This document shows, one piece after another, positions 38,840 to 48,081 of a DNA stretch of 64,000 bases. The DNA comes from Yponomeuta sedellus (taxonomy: Eukaryota; Arthropoda; Insecta; Lepidoptera; Yponomeutidae). The DNA is taken from contig OW203736.1 in assembly GCA_934045075.1 (NCBI GenBank), forward strand, positions 8,633,109-8,697,108, in the 5' to 3' direction. Numbering within the stretch: position 1 is the first letter of the stretch; each line of letters opens with the position of its first letter. The notes beneath the pieces are model-generated. The model made no database searches and was not told the DNA's origin. It saw only the letters and a program-made list of their open reading frames with translations. Made by a program: the position numbers and the translations under genes.

Positions 38840-38857
38840 ATCCTACCGGCTGCGCCA
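38840..38857 (-). other. Primer-binding site, tRNA-Ser type
   Basis: Minus strand TGGCGCAGCCGGTAGGAT. Drosophila 17.6/297-group elements use a nearly identical Ser-tRNA site. It lies between the LTR and gag as expected. Confidence 0.7.
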
Positions 38858-39496
38858 ATTATGATTAGCCACAGCGGAGGATGAAATGAAAACCAGGAAT
38901 ACTTTGATCTTATTTTAATTAAATTATTATAAAAGTGGTGACTCGTCCGATGTTAGGATGAGAGTGTCCAAAAATCACATCAAAAACTTAAACTAGGTAA
39001 GCTATATTAGCGCACTGTCAGCGACTCATGTCGATGCATAATCGCCTATAAATACCTTCAAGGCTATGTACGTAACAAGCTCCACACGGTCAAAACAAAA
39101 ACAAGAACGGGTATAGAATAAACTTAAATAAAACACAGAATAAACATACATAAACTATGCCTTCGTCCATTGGTCGGCTCTTACGACCTGCCGGAGAAGA
39201 TGGCAGTGGGACTATTCTAAAACCGGCCTCCACACGGTCTTAAAAAATAACCACCCTGAAATAATTGATCTGTCGGTCGAAGAAAGAAGAAAAAGAATCC
39301 CGTTAAGAAATTAATGGATAAAAGTTAATGACGATACACCTCTTAACCAAACATAGTTAAGAGGGAAGCTAAAAGTTTACAAAATAAATTCAAGAAAAGT
39401 TACAAGTCAAAAAAAAAAAGTAAAGCACATTTAAGTTTAGCTCCGGTTTTTAGGCGAAAGACCAAAAAACGGTTTAAACCACCTCAAAGGTCCCTG

Positions 39497-39509
39497 TGTT
39501 CGGGCGCCA
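39497..39509 (-). other. Primer-binding site, tRNA-Lys type (BEL/Pao element)
   Basis: Minus strand TGGCGCCCGAACA followed by CAGGGAC, a Lys-tRNA-type primer site with a two-base insertion. It directly follows the candidate BEL LTR end at 39510. Confidence 0.7.
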
Positions 39510-40000
39510 TTGTAGTATAATTTTTTTACGAGGTCAAATAAAATAGAGTTAAAAATAAAAGAAGAAAATCCTCACAAACGGTATAATAAAACAACCAATG
39601 AGTGTTACAAATTAAATGGGCCTGAGGGGCCGCGTCCCTTAAAGGTGCTTTACACTTCTTATAACAAGTTCTTACTTTAACAACCTTAAAAGGTAAACCT
39701 TATATAATAGCACATGTTATTGTTATACTAAATTCACAAAAGTCCTATTTAGAAGGTAATCCCACTGAAGCGTGGAAGCCTGCGCTTCAGTTAAAGTTTA
39801 ATTCCAGAAAGGTTAATCCTACCGAAACGTGGAAACCTGCGTTTCGGTTATAATCAATTTTATTTAAAGTGCAGCATATGCTGATGCGATATGCTGACAC
39901 ATAACAAATCGAACACTTTCTTGCATTTTCCGTTAGAACACTCAATGAACAGATTTGTTCCTACGAGACGTCCTTGTTTAAATAATTGTTAGCTCCGACA
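39510..40000 (-). repeat. Candidate BEL/Pao LTR (outer edge approximate)
   Basis: Lies between an integrase fragment (40015-40520) and a Lys-type primer site (39497-39509). Contains a TATA-like ctattatataagg (minus, 39698-39710) and, upstream of it in the minus sense, the paired dyads at 39765-39847. No second copy in the window. Confidence 0.55.
39754..39858. repeat. Two tandem dyads with covarying arms
   Basis: Unit 1 hairpin 39765-39790: arms ctgaagcg / cgcttcag, loop tggaagcctg. Unit 2 hairpin 39822-39847: arms ccgaaacg / cgtttcgg, loop tggaaacctg. Units are 57 bp apart and flanks are also similar (ggtaatccca, ggttaatcct). The two arm differences are each matched by the complementary change in the opposite arm. 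Confidence 0.9.
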
Positions 40001-40014
40001 ATTGACACGTCCGA

Positions 40015-40520
40015 TCACACCGAGTCTTGCGCGCAACAATGATTATTTAAAGCAGGCACAGGCAGATATTGTAGCGGAGTAGACATAAAAAAATGTGCGG
40101 GGGTTAGAACTTCAAGATCGGGATCTAATGAAATCACCGATAGGGGTCGTGAATTCATTATGCATTCTATTTGAGTAAGAATCGTAAACATCTCAAAAGT
40201 CAGGAGGTGATCCCCGATCACTCGAAAAATGTACGACTTTAAACTTTTAATATTAGATTCCCACATGGACCCAAAATAAGGGTCGAGGGGTGGTGTAATT
40301 TTCCATTTAATACGTCTTTCAGCAAGTTCGCTTTCTATAGTTTCTTTGAAATCCGAGACAAGTAAAGTCGATCAAGTAATTTCCATCAAAGATGTCTTGG
40401 TAAAATCCTTTTCGGTAGACCGAAGATATCAAGCCAAGCTTCCGTAAGCTAAGTTCGCAGGTAGGCAGGCTTGGTGAAATCGTACCTAAGAAATCCGATA
40501 ACTCCACCTGTGCATACAGT
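40015..40520 (-). pseudogene. BEL/Pao integrase C-terminal fragment
   Basis: Minus strand 40015-40266 and the segment just upstream read ERRIKWKITPPLDPYFGSMW, NIKSLKSYIFRVIGDHLLTF, LTQIECIMNSRPLSVISLD and LTPAHFFMSTPL. This is the region after the integrase core in BEL/Pao Pol (usual forms W-PP--PHFGGLWEA, VKS-K-HL-RVIGDQ-LT, LNSRPL, LTPGHFL). It ends soon after ALNN at a break against the LTR. Upstream to about 40520 is decayed sequence in another frame. The DDE catalytic residues are not included. Confidence 0.78.
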
Positions 40521-40849
40521 TAAAAGGTATTGGTCCTTATTATTATTATTAGTATACTTTATTGCACACGAAACATTATACAGTTCGAAACATTATATCA
40601 TTATACTGTCCGTGTCATTTTCTTTAAGTAAAATAAGTTTGCAATTTTCGCAATCGAACTTTTGTATACATAAGTTGGCAAAGTATCCGGCACAAAGTTT
40701 TACAGAGCATAGTTCCAGTGATGGACCTGACAAACGGACAGGATTGGCGCGAAATGTAGTGCCACTTGAAAACCCGTCGGGCCGTTCTCCGTTTAAAATA
40801 GTATTTTCAACATGTGACCCTTTTTGCTGGCTGACTCTACATTTTCGTG
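40521..40849. other. No gene; simple repeat
   Basis: A (tta)n microsatellite at about 40539-40556 and otherwise unassigned sequence. A long plus-strand frame over 40471-40902 has no protein-like features. Confidence 0.5.
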
Positions 40850-41501
40850 TTCTATCGAAATGTCATCAGTTTCGCAGATTTTGCAGTTTGAAAACGTCAT
40901 GAAAGAGTGAATTAGATGTGTTTTAAAAAAAACCCTTAATGCTCTCGCGGTTAATGTTCTCTCGCTGTTGTATCCTCCTTTTTGTCTATAAATAGAAAAA
41001 AGATTTTCAAGGCAATCTTAAAGGTTCGTAAGAAGAAAATTAATGCCTTCAGAACTTTCTTCTTCGAAAATCATTAAAACTGCTCTTATGCTTTGCCTCA
41101 ATCCCTCAAAACAGAGTAGATTGTTCATAGTCTTTTCAGTTTTAGTTCGTTTGTGTACTTTTTCCAAGTTAGCAAACACTTGCTCCCCCGTTAATAGGGC
41201 TTTTTCGAGGTATTTGTGCGACTGTTTAATGCATCAAAGACATTATTCACTTTATAAAATCGGCTGTCGTCACTGCATCTTTGTTTTTAAGTTCGCCGGT
41301 TTTGTAATCAGTTTTAATGTCTGATGAAACTGACGTGTCGTGTCTTACGTGTCGTGTCTTACGTGTCCTTACGTTATACACCTCTCGTATTACATCGACC
41401 AAAATATTGTGACCGTTAAAGTCAAAATCACTATTTAGCAAGTTATTTCTAGTATTTTTTATGCAGTGAGGCACGTCGAAATCTTGGATTTCGTTTCCCA
41501 A
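40850..41501 (-). pseudogene. P-element-type (THAP/P superfamily) transposase, C-terminal remnant
   Basis: Minus strand 41247-41501: FDVPHCIKNTRNNLLNSDFD, the conserved block in which P transposases bind target near a VPHLIK motif, then KNKDAVTTADFIK. Continuing with frameshifts: NNVFDALNSRTNTSKKPY, GLRQSIRAVLMIFEEES, and DCLENLFSIYRQKGGYNSE, the strongly conserved (Q)DxxENLF block bearing the last acidic residue of P-element transposases. Ends in a Cys-containing tail. Several stops; N-terminal THAP and GTP-binding parts absent. Confidence 0.72.
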
Positions 41502-41508
41502 GCGGCTT

Positions 41509-42285
41509 ACTTCTTTGCAGTCTTGGAGGCTCTCGTGGATCTCGTGGCGATGGAGGGAGCAGAGGGAACTTTTGCTTTCTTACCAGCTGGTGCTGGCGAA
41601 GCCTTCGTTGCTCACGCCGCTACTAAGTCAAGCTGGTCAAGTTGCGGAAGGGATTCAAGACGGATTTTATCTGTGCTATTCTCGAGCTTGAGGTAGATTG
41701 CTCCATCCTGCGACCAGCACCGATTTACCCCATGCCGGTGTCTTGCTTCAAAGAAGATTTCCCGGCTCCTCGGGGTCAGGAACTCAGCCACTGTGATGCC
41801 GCTGCCCTTGAGAGCCTTCTTGTTGTTCCACAGCTGCGACCGGACCGCCATAGATGTAAATTTAATCAAGATGGGCCTAGGTCTGGTGTTACTCGGAGAT
41901 GGCCTCCCAAGCCTCAAGCATGATTTGATGTTGCCCCCTGTAAATTCTGACAACTTAAGCTTCTGATTAACAATCTCGGTCACCTGAGCACGCAGATTGT
42001 CTTCCTGTGACTCGTTGACTCCATGCAAACAAAGGAACTTTCGCCTCCCTGTGTTGTCAACGTCATCGTCATCAGACACAACGTTAGTTGTGTGGACAGG
42101 TCTGACATCCGCGCTCGGGGCAGTTCCAGAGCCTGTCCAATGAACTCTTTGAAGGCGAAGAACTCGCTGGCCAGCTGATCTTTATTTGTGGGAGTAGTTG
42201 TTGTGGCCGCAATGCGGGCTTCAAATGAAGCCATACTCGCCTCAAACTTCTTCTCCAGACTATTGATGGCCGCTGCAGTGTCCAT
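41509..42285 (-). pseudogene. Element F: LINE ORF1 (coiled coil plus FP-like domain), frameshifted
   Basis: ATG at 42285 (42283-42285 cat). First frame: INSLEKKFEASMASFEARIA (coiled coil) up to about 42060. Second frame 41612-42079: RRKFLCLHGVNESQEDNLRA, IKSCLRLGRPSPSNTRPRPI, ILIKFTSMAVRSQLWNNKK, RSREIFFEARHRHGVNRCW and DGAIYLKLENSTDKIRLES, the L1/FP-type RNA-binding ORF1 fold. A TGA follows LDLVAA and the frame then continues with a histone-H1-like basic tail (KASPAPAGKKAKV, TRSTRASKTAKK) to TAA near 41509. One frameshift and one stop. Its ORF2 is lost; the P-element remnant abuts it. Confidence 0.75.
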
Positions 42286-42799
42286 GTCAGTAGGCTGTGG
42301 GACTCGCAGGTGGTTGCTATGTGGAGTGGTGATAACAGTTGATCAGTAATGCTAGTGCATAACCTCAGTACTTGGGGTTAATACGAGTACACTGATTATT
42401 TCACAGAAATGTAAGTAAATACAATTTATAGTAATAAAAATTTTGGGAGCTAATTAAAATGCGTCTGACTTGCTTCGCACCTACCCGAAGCTTAATAAAT
42501 GCTTAATAAATTTAATAATTAAATTCTAATAAATTTAATAAATTCTTCTCGAAGTCTGATGATGGCTTTAGAAACTTTATTTTATTATTATTTTATAATT
42601 CTGCTGCAAGTAGAAATGCTGATGCCCCCATATCTGCTACTGCCGACAAATGCTTACCGGTCGCATAATAACGGACCCGCGGGGATTGGCGCTACTCGGA
42701 CGTGTCCATTCTCGCTCCGCGGTGATTGTATTTATCAAAGTGTTTACATTGCGAAACAGGACGCTAAAATGTGAACTAATTTAAGTTTAGTGTATTACT
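42286..42799. other. Spacer: leaders of elements F and G
   Basis: No gene. Short palindromic run of aataaatttaataatt units at about 42498-42545. From about 42640 the sequence is richer in GC and is probably the 5' UTR of element G. Confidence 0.45.
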
Positions 42800-44500
42800 A
42801 TGAAAATATCTGAACATAGTGTCTACCGGAGAAATCCGAGGACGGAAAAGACTCTGTGAAGTGCTTATTTTGTGATAAAGTGCAATGGCGCGAATGCTTT
42901 TGGTCGTGGCGCGGCAACCAAACTGCAATCCGGACACTAAAATGCGACGATTGTGGTAAAAGCAGTGCTATAAAAATGTTTGCTGAGGTGGACAACAAAA
43001 CAATAAGCAGTGTGCCGAATTTCGGAACGAAATTCTACCAATTCAGAGTGCCTGAGACCGCGGTTAGGCAAGGCCGGGGTCCGAAATGCTCTGGTTGCCT
43101 ACAGCCTACATATACGCGACTAATACACCAGTCGCGATTCATGAACAATGAACTGGTATGCTGCCCGTGTGGAGTAACCAACGAAATATGGACGGCAAGC
43201 CCAACCGCCCTAGATCATTCTACAAACAAAGATAATAAGTGTCGTCAGTTAGGAGAATGGCTTACTGCGACAAAGCGAGAAAACCTGCGTAAGCAAAAAG
43301 CAAAAGAGAATCGCGAAAAATTTGAGCGTATTCAAAATGAAGGTATATCATTCTCACAGCCGTCTAAAATCACAACCACCAACAGATTTGACGTTTTACC
43401 GAGCGAGACTATGCTAACCGAGCAAGATGATTGCGCAAGCGTCGCAAGCGGAGCGAGCGCATCCATTAACATAACACGCGCGGGCGCAAGCCGGGAACAG
43501 CCGAAACAATGCGAAGCGGTATTTAATTTAGCAAGTGCGCCGGGCGCTCGCGACAATAAACCAGCCAAAACAAATATGAGCCACAATGCTGCGAAGGAAA
43601 AGCGATTCCCAGTTATAGTCTGTACAAATGATAAGTGGCTAGAGGATCAAGCTGCATTTAAACAGAGCCTACTGCTCGCAAAAAAACATTCATGCGTAAT
43701 CAAGGCAGATAGGAAGTCTTGCAGATTTTTCTTCACGCCTAACTCTATGGAGGGAAGACAGGCCTTAATAGAAGAATTAAAGACAATCAATGGTTGCGAA
43801 TTTCACACATATGGGACCAAATATGAGCGTCGCGCGTCGAAGACAGTAATCGCTAAAGGTATAATGACCACTGGTTTCAGTGAAAGTGAAATAGACGATA
43901 TCACCGAAAGATACGGTCTCAAGCCAGAGCGTGCGCTGTTACTTAAGAACGCGGCAATAATTCTAATATTTGAGGGATCCACGGATATGAGAGACGTCAA
44001 GAATATTAAAGTTATACTAAATCAGAAAACTAAAATAGAGAAATACAAGGTAAAGACCACTGCAGTAACACAATGCAAAAATTGTCTACAATTCGGCCAT
44101 TTTAAGGCTCATTGTAATAGAAAACAGAACGAATGACGTGGAAAATGAGACTGATACCGAAGGAAAGCCTATTATGATATGCTCAAACTGTAAAGAGCCG
44201 GGTAACACTGCTCGGCAAGCTAGATGCCCAATCTTTAAAGATGAAATTAAACGGCAAAAAGAAAGAAGGCTAAAGTTCTCTAATGCAAATAATAAAAACA
44301 TAAATTTGGAAGAAGAAACTAAAGAAACATCAGCAAGAGTGCACCCAGGCGTCTCTTTTGCTGAAATAACCAGTGCTAAACAGCCTATCAATAACGATGT
44401 AGGAATAAAAGCCACAATACTTGAGCTCAGTAATACCCTGATAACTGTCATGGCAAAAATGACGCAGCTCGTTGAGAGCTTAAAAAAACTAGCGGTCTAG
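42800..44500 (+). pseudogene. Element G ORF1: Gag-like protein with PRE_C2HC and zinc knuckles, frameshifted
   Basis: ATG at 42800 in one frame (MKISEHSVYRRNPRTEK), continuing from about 42845 in the next frame to 44136, then in a third to 44500. N-terminus has CxxC pairs: CLFCDKVQWREC, CDDCGKS, CSGCLQPTY and CCPCG, a zinc-rich region unusual for LINE Gag. The central linker is Lys/Glu and Ser/Ala rich. Residues about 270-330 (CVIKADRKSCRFFFTP, EFHTYGTKYERRASKTVI) resemble PRE_C2HC, and CKNCLQFGHFKAHC is a zinc knuckle; the second knuckle (CSNCKEPGN..ARCP) has Asn where His is expected. Ends with a short helical tail. Role: RNA-binding Gag. Confidence 0.75.
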
Positions 44501-44502
44501 AG

Positions 44503-44859
44503 ATGGCCCAGACTTCCCGTAAGATATCTTATATGAAGGTCCTACACTGCAATATGTGTGGTATGAGAAACAAGTTTATGGAAATTAAACATATGATTCA
44601 CCACCGCGAACCCCAAATAGTAATCCTGAATGAATGCAAACTTAATTTTGAAAAGTCCAAATTCACATCCGTGGCTATGATAAAATACATGACTCATCGA
44701 GGGCGTGAAAATTAAAATTATTACTGACTTTCTTACTGGAGATGAGATAACAATGAGAGGCGTATATATTCCACATGTCAATTATAGACAATTGATGAGA
44801 GAACTTGAATCTTTACTTGATGATACTGACTGTTTAACCATTGGCGATCTCAACCTTAA
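44503..44859 (+). pseudogene. Element G ORF2: endonuclease N-terminus, interrupted
   Basis: ATG 44503, two bases after the ORF1 TAG. MKVLHCNMCGMRNKFMEI is the first endonuclease strand and VILNECKL carries the catalytic Glu. The frame closes at 44715, and the next frame continues with ITDFLTGDEITMRGVYIPH and CLTIGDLNLN, the Asp/Asn block; part of the segment in between is missing. Disrupted right after GDLNLN by a piggyBac terminus. Everything after is lost. Confidence 0.72.
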
Positions 44860-45715
44860 CCCTTAAACGCATGATTTTCTATTTATGTATCAATTACATC
44901 CAAATCGACGGAGAATATAGTGTAGATTTTTGTAAAAATCGTTTTATTAGGTAATATATGTTTATTATGAAAAAAAAGTACGATGCAGATATACATCATC
45001 ATGCAAAATAGGCAGAAAAAGTAATCACCTTGTTACATATTACTTATATACACTTACATAACTTTCGGGCTTACTTTTACTTATGAAAATCAATAAAACA
45101 ATTGTTTCTTGCATTCAGACAAAGGGGAACTTTACATTTTGTACATGCCCACTGCGTGGTACCCTTGCAATGCGGCATCTTACAGCGTAGACGGTTATCG
45201 AATACCGGCCAGTGTCCAACACCATCAAGGCGAACATCGCTGCTAGGTGTTGGATGAGCAGGACCTTTCTTTTTCTTGGCCTGTAACTCACGTTCTAGAG
45301 AGGCGTTGCTGGGCCGTCCTCTTTTGTTGCCATTTCCATTGTTGCCGATGTTGCACAGGGTATCAGCTAGGTCATTTCGAAACTGGCCAAGATTAGGTAG
45401 TTGTTTTGTAGGTACTCCTTTTGCAATGCAATTTTTCTTCATGAGGACCCATGAGTTGATCACAGCGAGATCTAATAAATGGTAAAACAACCGTAGGTAC
45501 CACTTACGTGACTTTACTCTGATTCGATATCGGCCCAGGTAACTGTCCATGAAATCCACTCCACCCATGTGCAAGATGTACTCCTGTACAACCTTCGGAA
45601 ATGGAACTTCAACTCTCTTTTTCTGTTTCTTGTCGAATCTTGCCACTTTTCCAACTGGCTCGGCACCTACATAGGTGGATAAAAGAGTGACAACCTTATT
45701 GTCCTTCCATCAACA
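44860..45715 (-). mobile_element. piggyBac-like transposon (second copy), 3' part
   Basis: TTAA target at 44856-44859, then terminal cccttaaacgcatgat. Internal region holds the C-terminal 210 codons of a transposase. The other end of the element and its second TTAA are not found before 46080; the homology stops near 45715. About 200 bp between terminus and stop codon is non-coding. Confidence 0.75.
45077..45712 (-). pseudogene. piggyBac-like transposase, C-terminal part
   Basis: Open for about 210 codons: WKDNKVVTLLSTYVG, PFPKVVQEYILHMGGVDFMD, YRIRVKSRKWYLRLFYHLLD, AVINSWVLMKKN, a basic nuclear-targeting-like stretch (NKRGRPSN, QAKKKKGP) and a Cys/His-rich C-terminus (RCKMPHCKGTTQWACTKCK, PLCLNARNNCFIDFH) that binds the transposon ends. 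GVD-MD holds the last catalytic Asp of the family. N-terminal part missing, so inactive. Distinct from the copy at 20.7 kb. Confidence 0.85.
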
Positions 45716-46079
45716 TCAACATTAAAGAAGTCGGTGAGCACCTTTGTTAAGTTATGTAGAATTAAATTTGTGTTTATGAGCACTGTGAGACGTGGTTAAT
45801 ATTGTGTCTAAACTATAGCAAAGCAAAAGTGAAAAAAAGTGGCGGTGATGGCGTTGAGCATGAATATTGTAGTGGCTTCAATGTTGCGAGTAGTTTAAAC
45901 CTATTTCCTGTGGTACAAGTTACAATGCTATCATTATTCTAGGTAGCTAACAAAACAGCTGCATGAAAAATAAGCATACCAATTATACATTACCCTACAA
46001 TATGCGAACATGCACAATATTATAAATAATAGTAATATATATTCTAAGCAAATCAGATAAGGTGACCATATTGACCCAC
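45716..46079. other. No gene seen
   Basis: AT-rich, unassigned. I looked here for the missing piggyBac end with its TTAA and did not find a convincing one. Confidence 0.5.
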
Positions 46080-47045
46080 TTAAGCTTTTATAAAAGTTTT
46101 TACGTCATATTCATTGCGGATAGGGAATCTTTGTGAACCGTGCTCCTTACGACCTTCTTTCGTCCTGATATACTTCCAGCCCGCGTCGCGACCGGCGTCA
46201 CGGGCTTTGGCGTGTAGGACACGGTTGCCTTTCGTGAGGCGCTCGTTCACGTGAAAGTAGCGAGGTCGGTGCTGGGGTAATCCAAGCTCGGTCGAAGCAA
46301 CCCCACGGCGCACACGAGCATTTCATCCCGTAGAGAGCGCCGTGCTAACCTGACCACAATAGGATGACGGTGCGGCGCCAGCGCATCTTCGACGTGACTA
46401 CGCCTCGGACCCACTCGTACGGCGCTAACAATGTCCAGGTCTTCAAGAGTCGTACCTAGGTTTGCAGCAGCTGTCAATACAAAGTGCCCCACAGACTCGC
46501 CATGGCACTCAGGTATGCAGGTTAGCTCTACATCGTTGACGAGTAGGTCTTGTTCTATTTCAATTAGCTGATGCTGGAACGCCGAGATATCGTGTGTCAG
46601 CTTAGTCACGTCCGAAGGGCAGTTCTTTGTCTGGAGATCTTAATGCTCCTCCCTCAGCTTTACGTTCTCCCCACGAAGTGACTCCACCTCCTTAGCAAAA
46701 CACTCTCTGATCAGCGGTAATTGACTATAGAAACTTCTCAAGTTTGGCCTCGAGGGGTATTCCAAACTGCTCGAAGGGGATAGCGGCTGTCTCCCCGGCA
46801 GTAGTTGCAGGTGACGACCTCGTAGACTCGCTGGCAGGTACAGGCGCAGCCTTGGGCATGAACGCGGGCGCGGACGCTAGCAGTTGCTCATTCTGCTTGC
46901 GGGTAGGGGTTTCGTCGCCTCTTCTACATCTATTTGCAAGCTTCACACTTCATCGTATGCACCGAGAGTCGACTTTTCTTAGACACACGCGTCCGCGTAT
47001 TGGGTCAATGACTCGGCAATGTTGCCTTAGGTCCGGGTTGCAGAA
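46080..47045 (-). pseudogene. Element H: LINE ORF1 related to element D ORF1, decayed
   Basis: Minus strand. 46725-46946: NRCRRGDETPTRKQNEQLL and an Ala/Pro-rich linker; upstream near 46955 ATG-KCEAC may be the start of a truncated zinc finger. 46247-46609: LVNDVELTCIPECHGESVGH, PHRHPIVVRLARRSLRDEML. 46080-46313: YFHVNERLTKGNRVLHAKAR, AGWKYIRTKEGRKEHGSQRF. These align by eye with IEFT/PIVVRLARRALRDEL and VYVNERLMKANRKLF in the element D ORF1. At least two frame changes, no PHD finger left, and no ORF2. Confidence 0.72.
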
Positions 47046-48081
47046 TATAACGGGCACTTTAATTTATAAACACACTAATAACTCTGGAACCAGGGAATAT
47101 ATTTTACTGGGGTTTTTACTATACTGAAAGTTATTTCATCTAGTTAGCAAAGCACTGCTATTTGAGATAGATACGCCTGTTTTTACTTTAGATACGAATA
47201 AAATAAGCTGAGCGCATTGAAACAGATTTCAACCGGTAACCGTTAACGTTAACAGCAAGAGGAGTTCTATGGTTGACTTAATTTCTTCATCAATTTCTTT
47301 GTAGTTTTTGCTTTTCTTCTTGCTTTGTTTACCAAGACGTTTTTAATTTTATTTAATTTCTTGAACATGGGCTAGAGTGGGATTCGTCCTTCGTACAATT
47401 ACGTTGTAGCCTCAAATTGGGCGCCAGTGTGGCGAAGGTAGAGTCGACATGGAAATTTAAGAAAATCCCATAATCACTACTATGATGCGTGTATTTAGAA
47501 ATTTGGACGAGTTTTACAAAGAAATGCCCTGTAGCGGCTGCCTCAGACCGCCGCAGCAGCTCTTAAGGGTCACTCGCGCTTTACAGTGATATAAGTTTCG
47601 AAAAGGCATGTGCCGTCCCAAGGGTGGAAGCAGCACGTTTCTTTGGAAATTCCTATCGACCTATTGATAGATTTAGTATCTTCAGCGACCTGGATCGAAT
47701 CATGCTGCGATGCACAACTGGTGAGCGCCACTTAGTGAGCGGTGATGGTCAACGTGGTTGTCCAAAAATCCTACAAGCATCATGCGGTTAGTTAATCACT
47801 TTTTAATGCTGAGAATATGTCTCTAGATGAAAAGACGCTTCTATAAGTCATCTGGCAATTCAAATTATGATTTTTTGACAAGTTTGACTTCTATTTCCAT
47901 AATCGCCAGCTGCCGTGATAACGTTAAACAATTTTTTATTGGTGTTATTTGGTAGCCTTTAGCCTATCTAATTTTTAATGATATAAATGTTTTTTGTAAT
48001 ATATATCTTAAAAAGATTTTAGTTCCGTTAACATATTTTTTTATAAAATTATTGTCCCTTTCAATTTTTATAAAATTGTAA
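47046..48081. other. No gene; possible LTR-element primer site
   Basis: At 47417-47426 the minus strand reads TGGCGCCCAA, the first ten bases of a Lys-type retroelement primer site, preceded by ...CCACAC. Neighbouring sequence could be an LTR but I see no gag and no repeat partner. The rest is unassigned. Confidence 0.4.

Larger units (their letters stand above)
37140..39240 (-). mobile_element. Ty3/gypsy (errantivirus-type) element, 5' part
   Basis: Minus strand: 5' LTR (about 38858-39240, outer edge uncertain), a Ser-type primer site at 38840-38857, gag (37255-38514) and the first codons of pol, lost near 37140. Organisation and the primer type match the 17.6/297/gypsy group of insects. 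Confidence 0.7.
42640..44859 (+). mobile_element. Element G: Jockey/I-group LINE, cut by piggyBac insertion
   Basis: Plus strand: Gag-like ORF1 with PRE_C2HC and zinc knuckles (42800-44500, frameshifted), then ORF2 starting at 44503 and interrupted at 44859 in the endonuclease. A TTAA at 44856-44859 followed by a piggyBac terminus marks the cut. The rest of ORF2 is not found in the window. Confidence 0.72.

Noticed and set aside
40471..40902. 143-codon plus-strand frame
   Set aside because: Overlaps a (tta)n microsatellite and antisense integrase and P-element fragments; composition is not protein-like.
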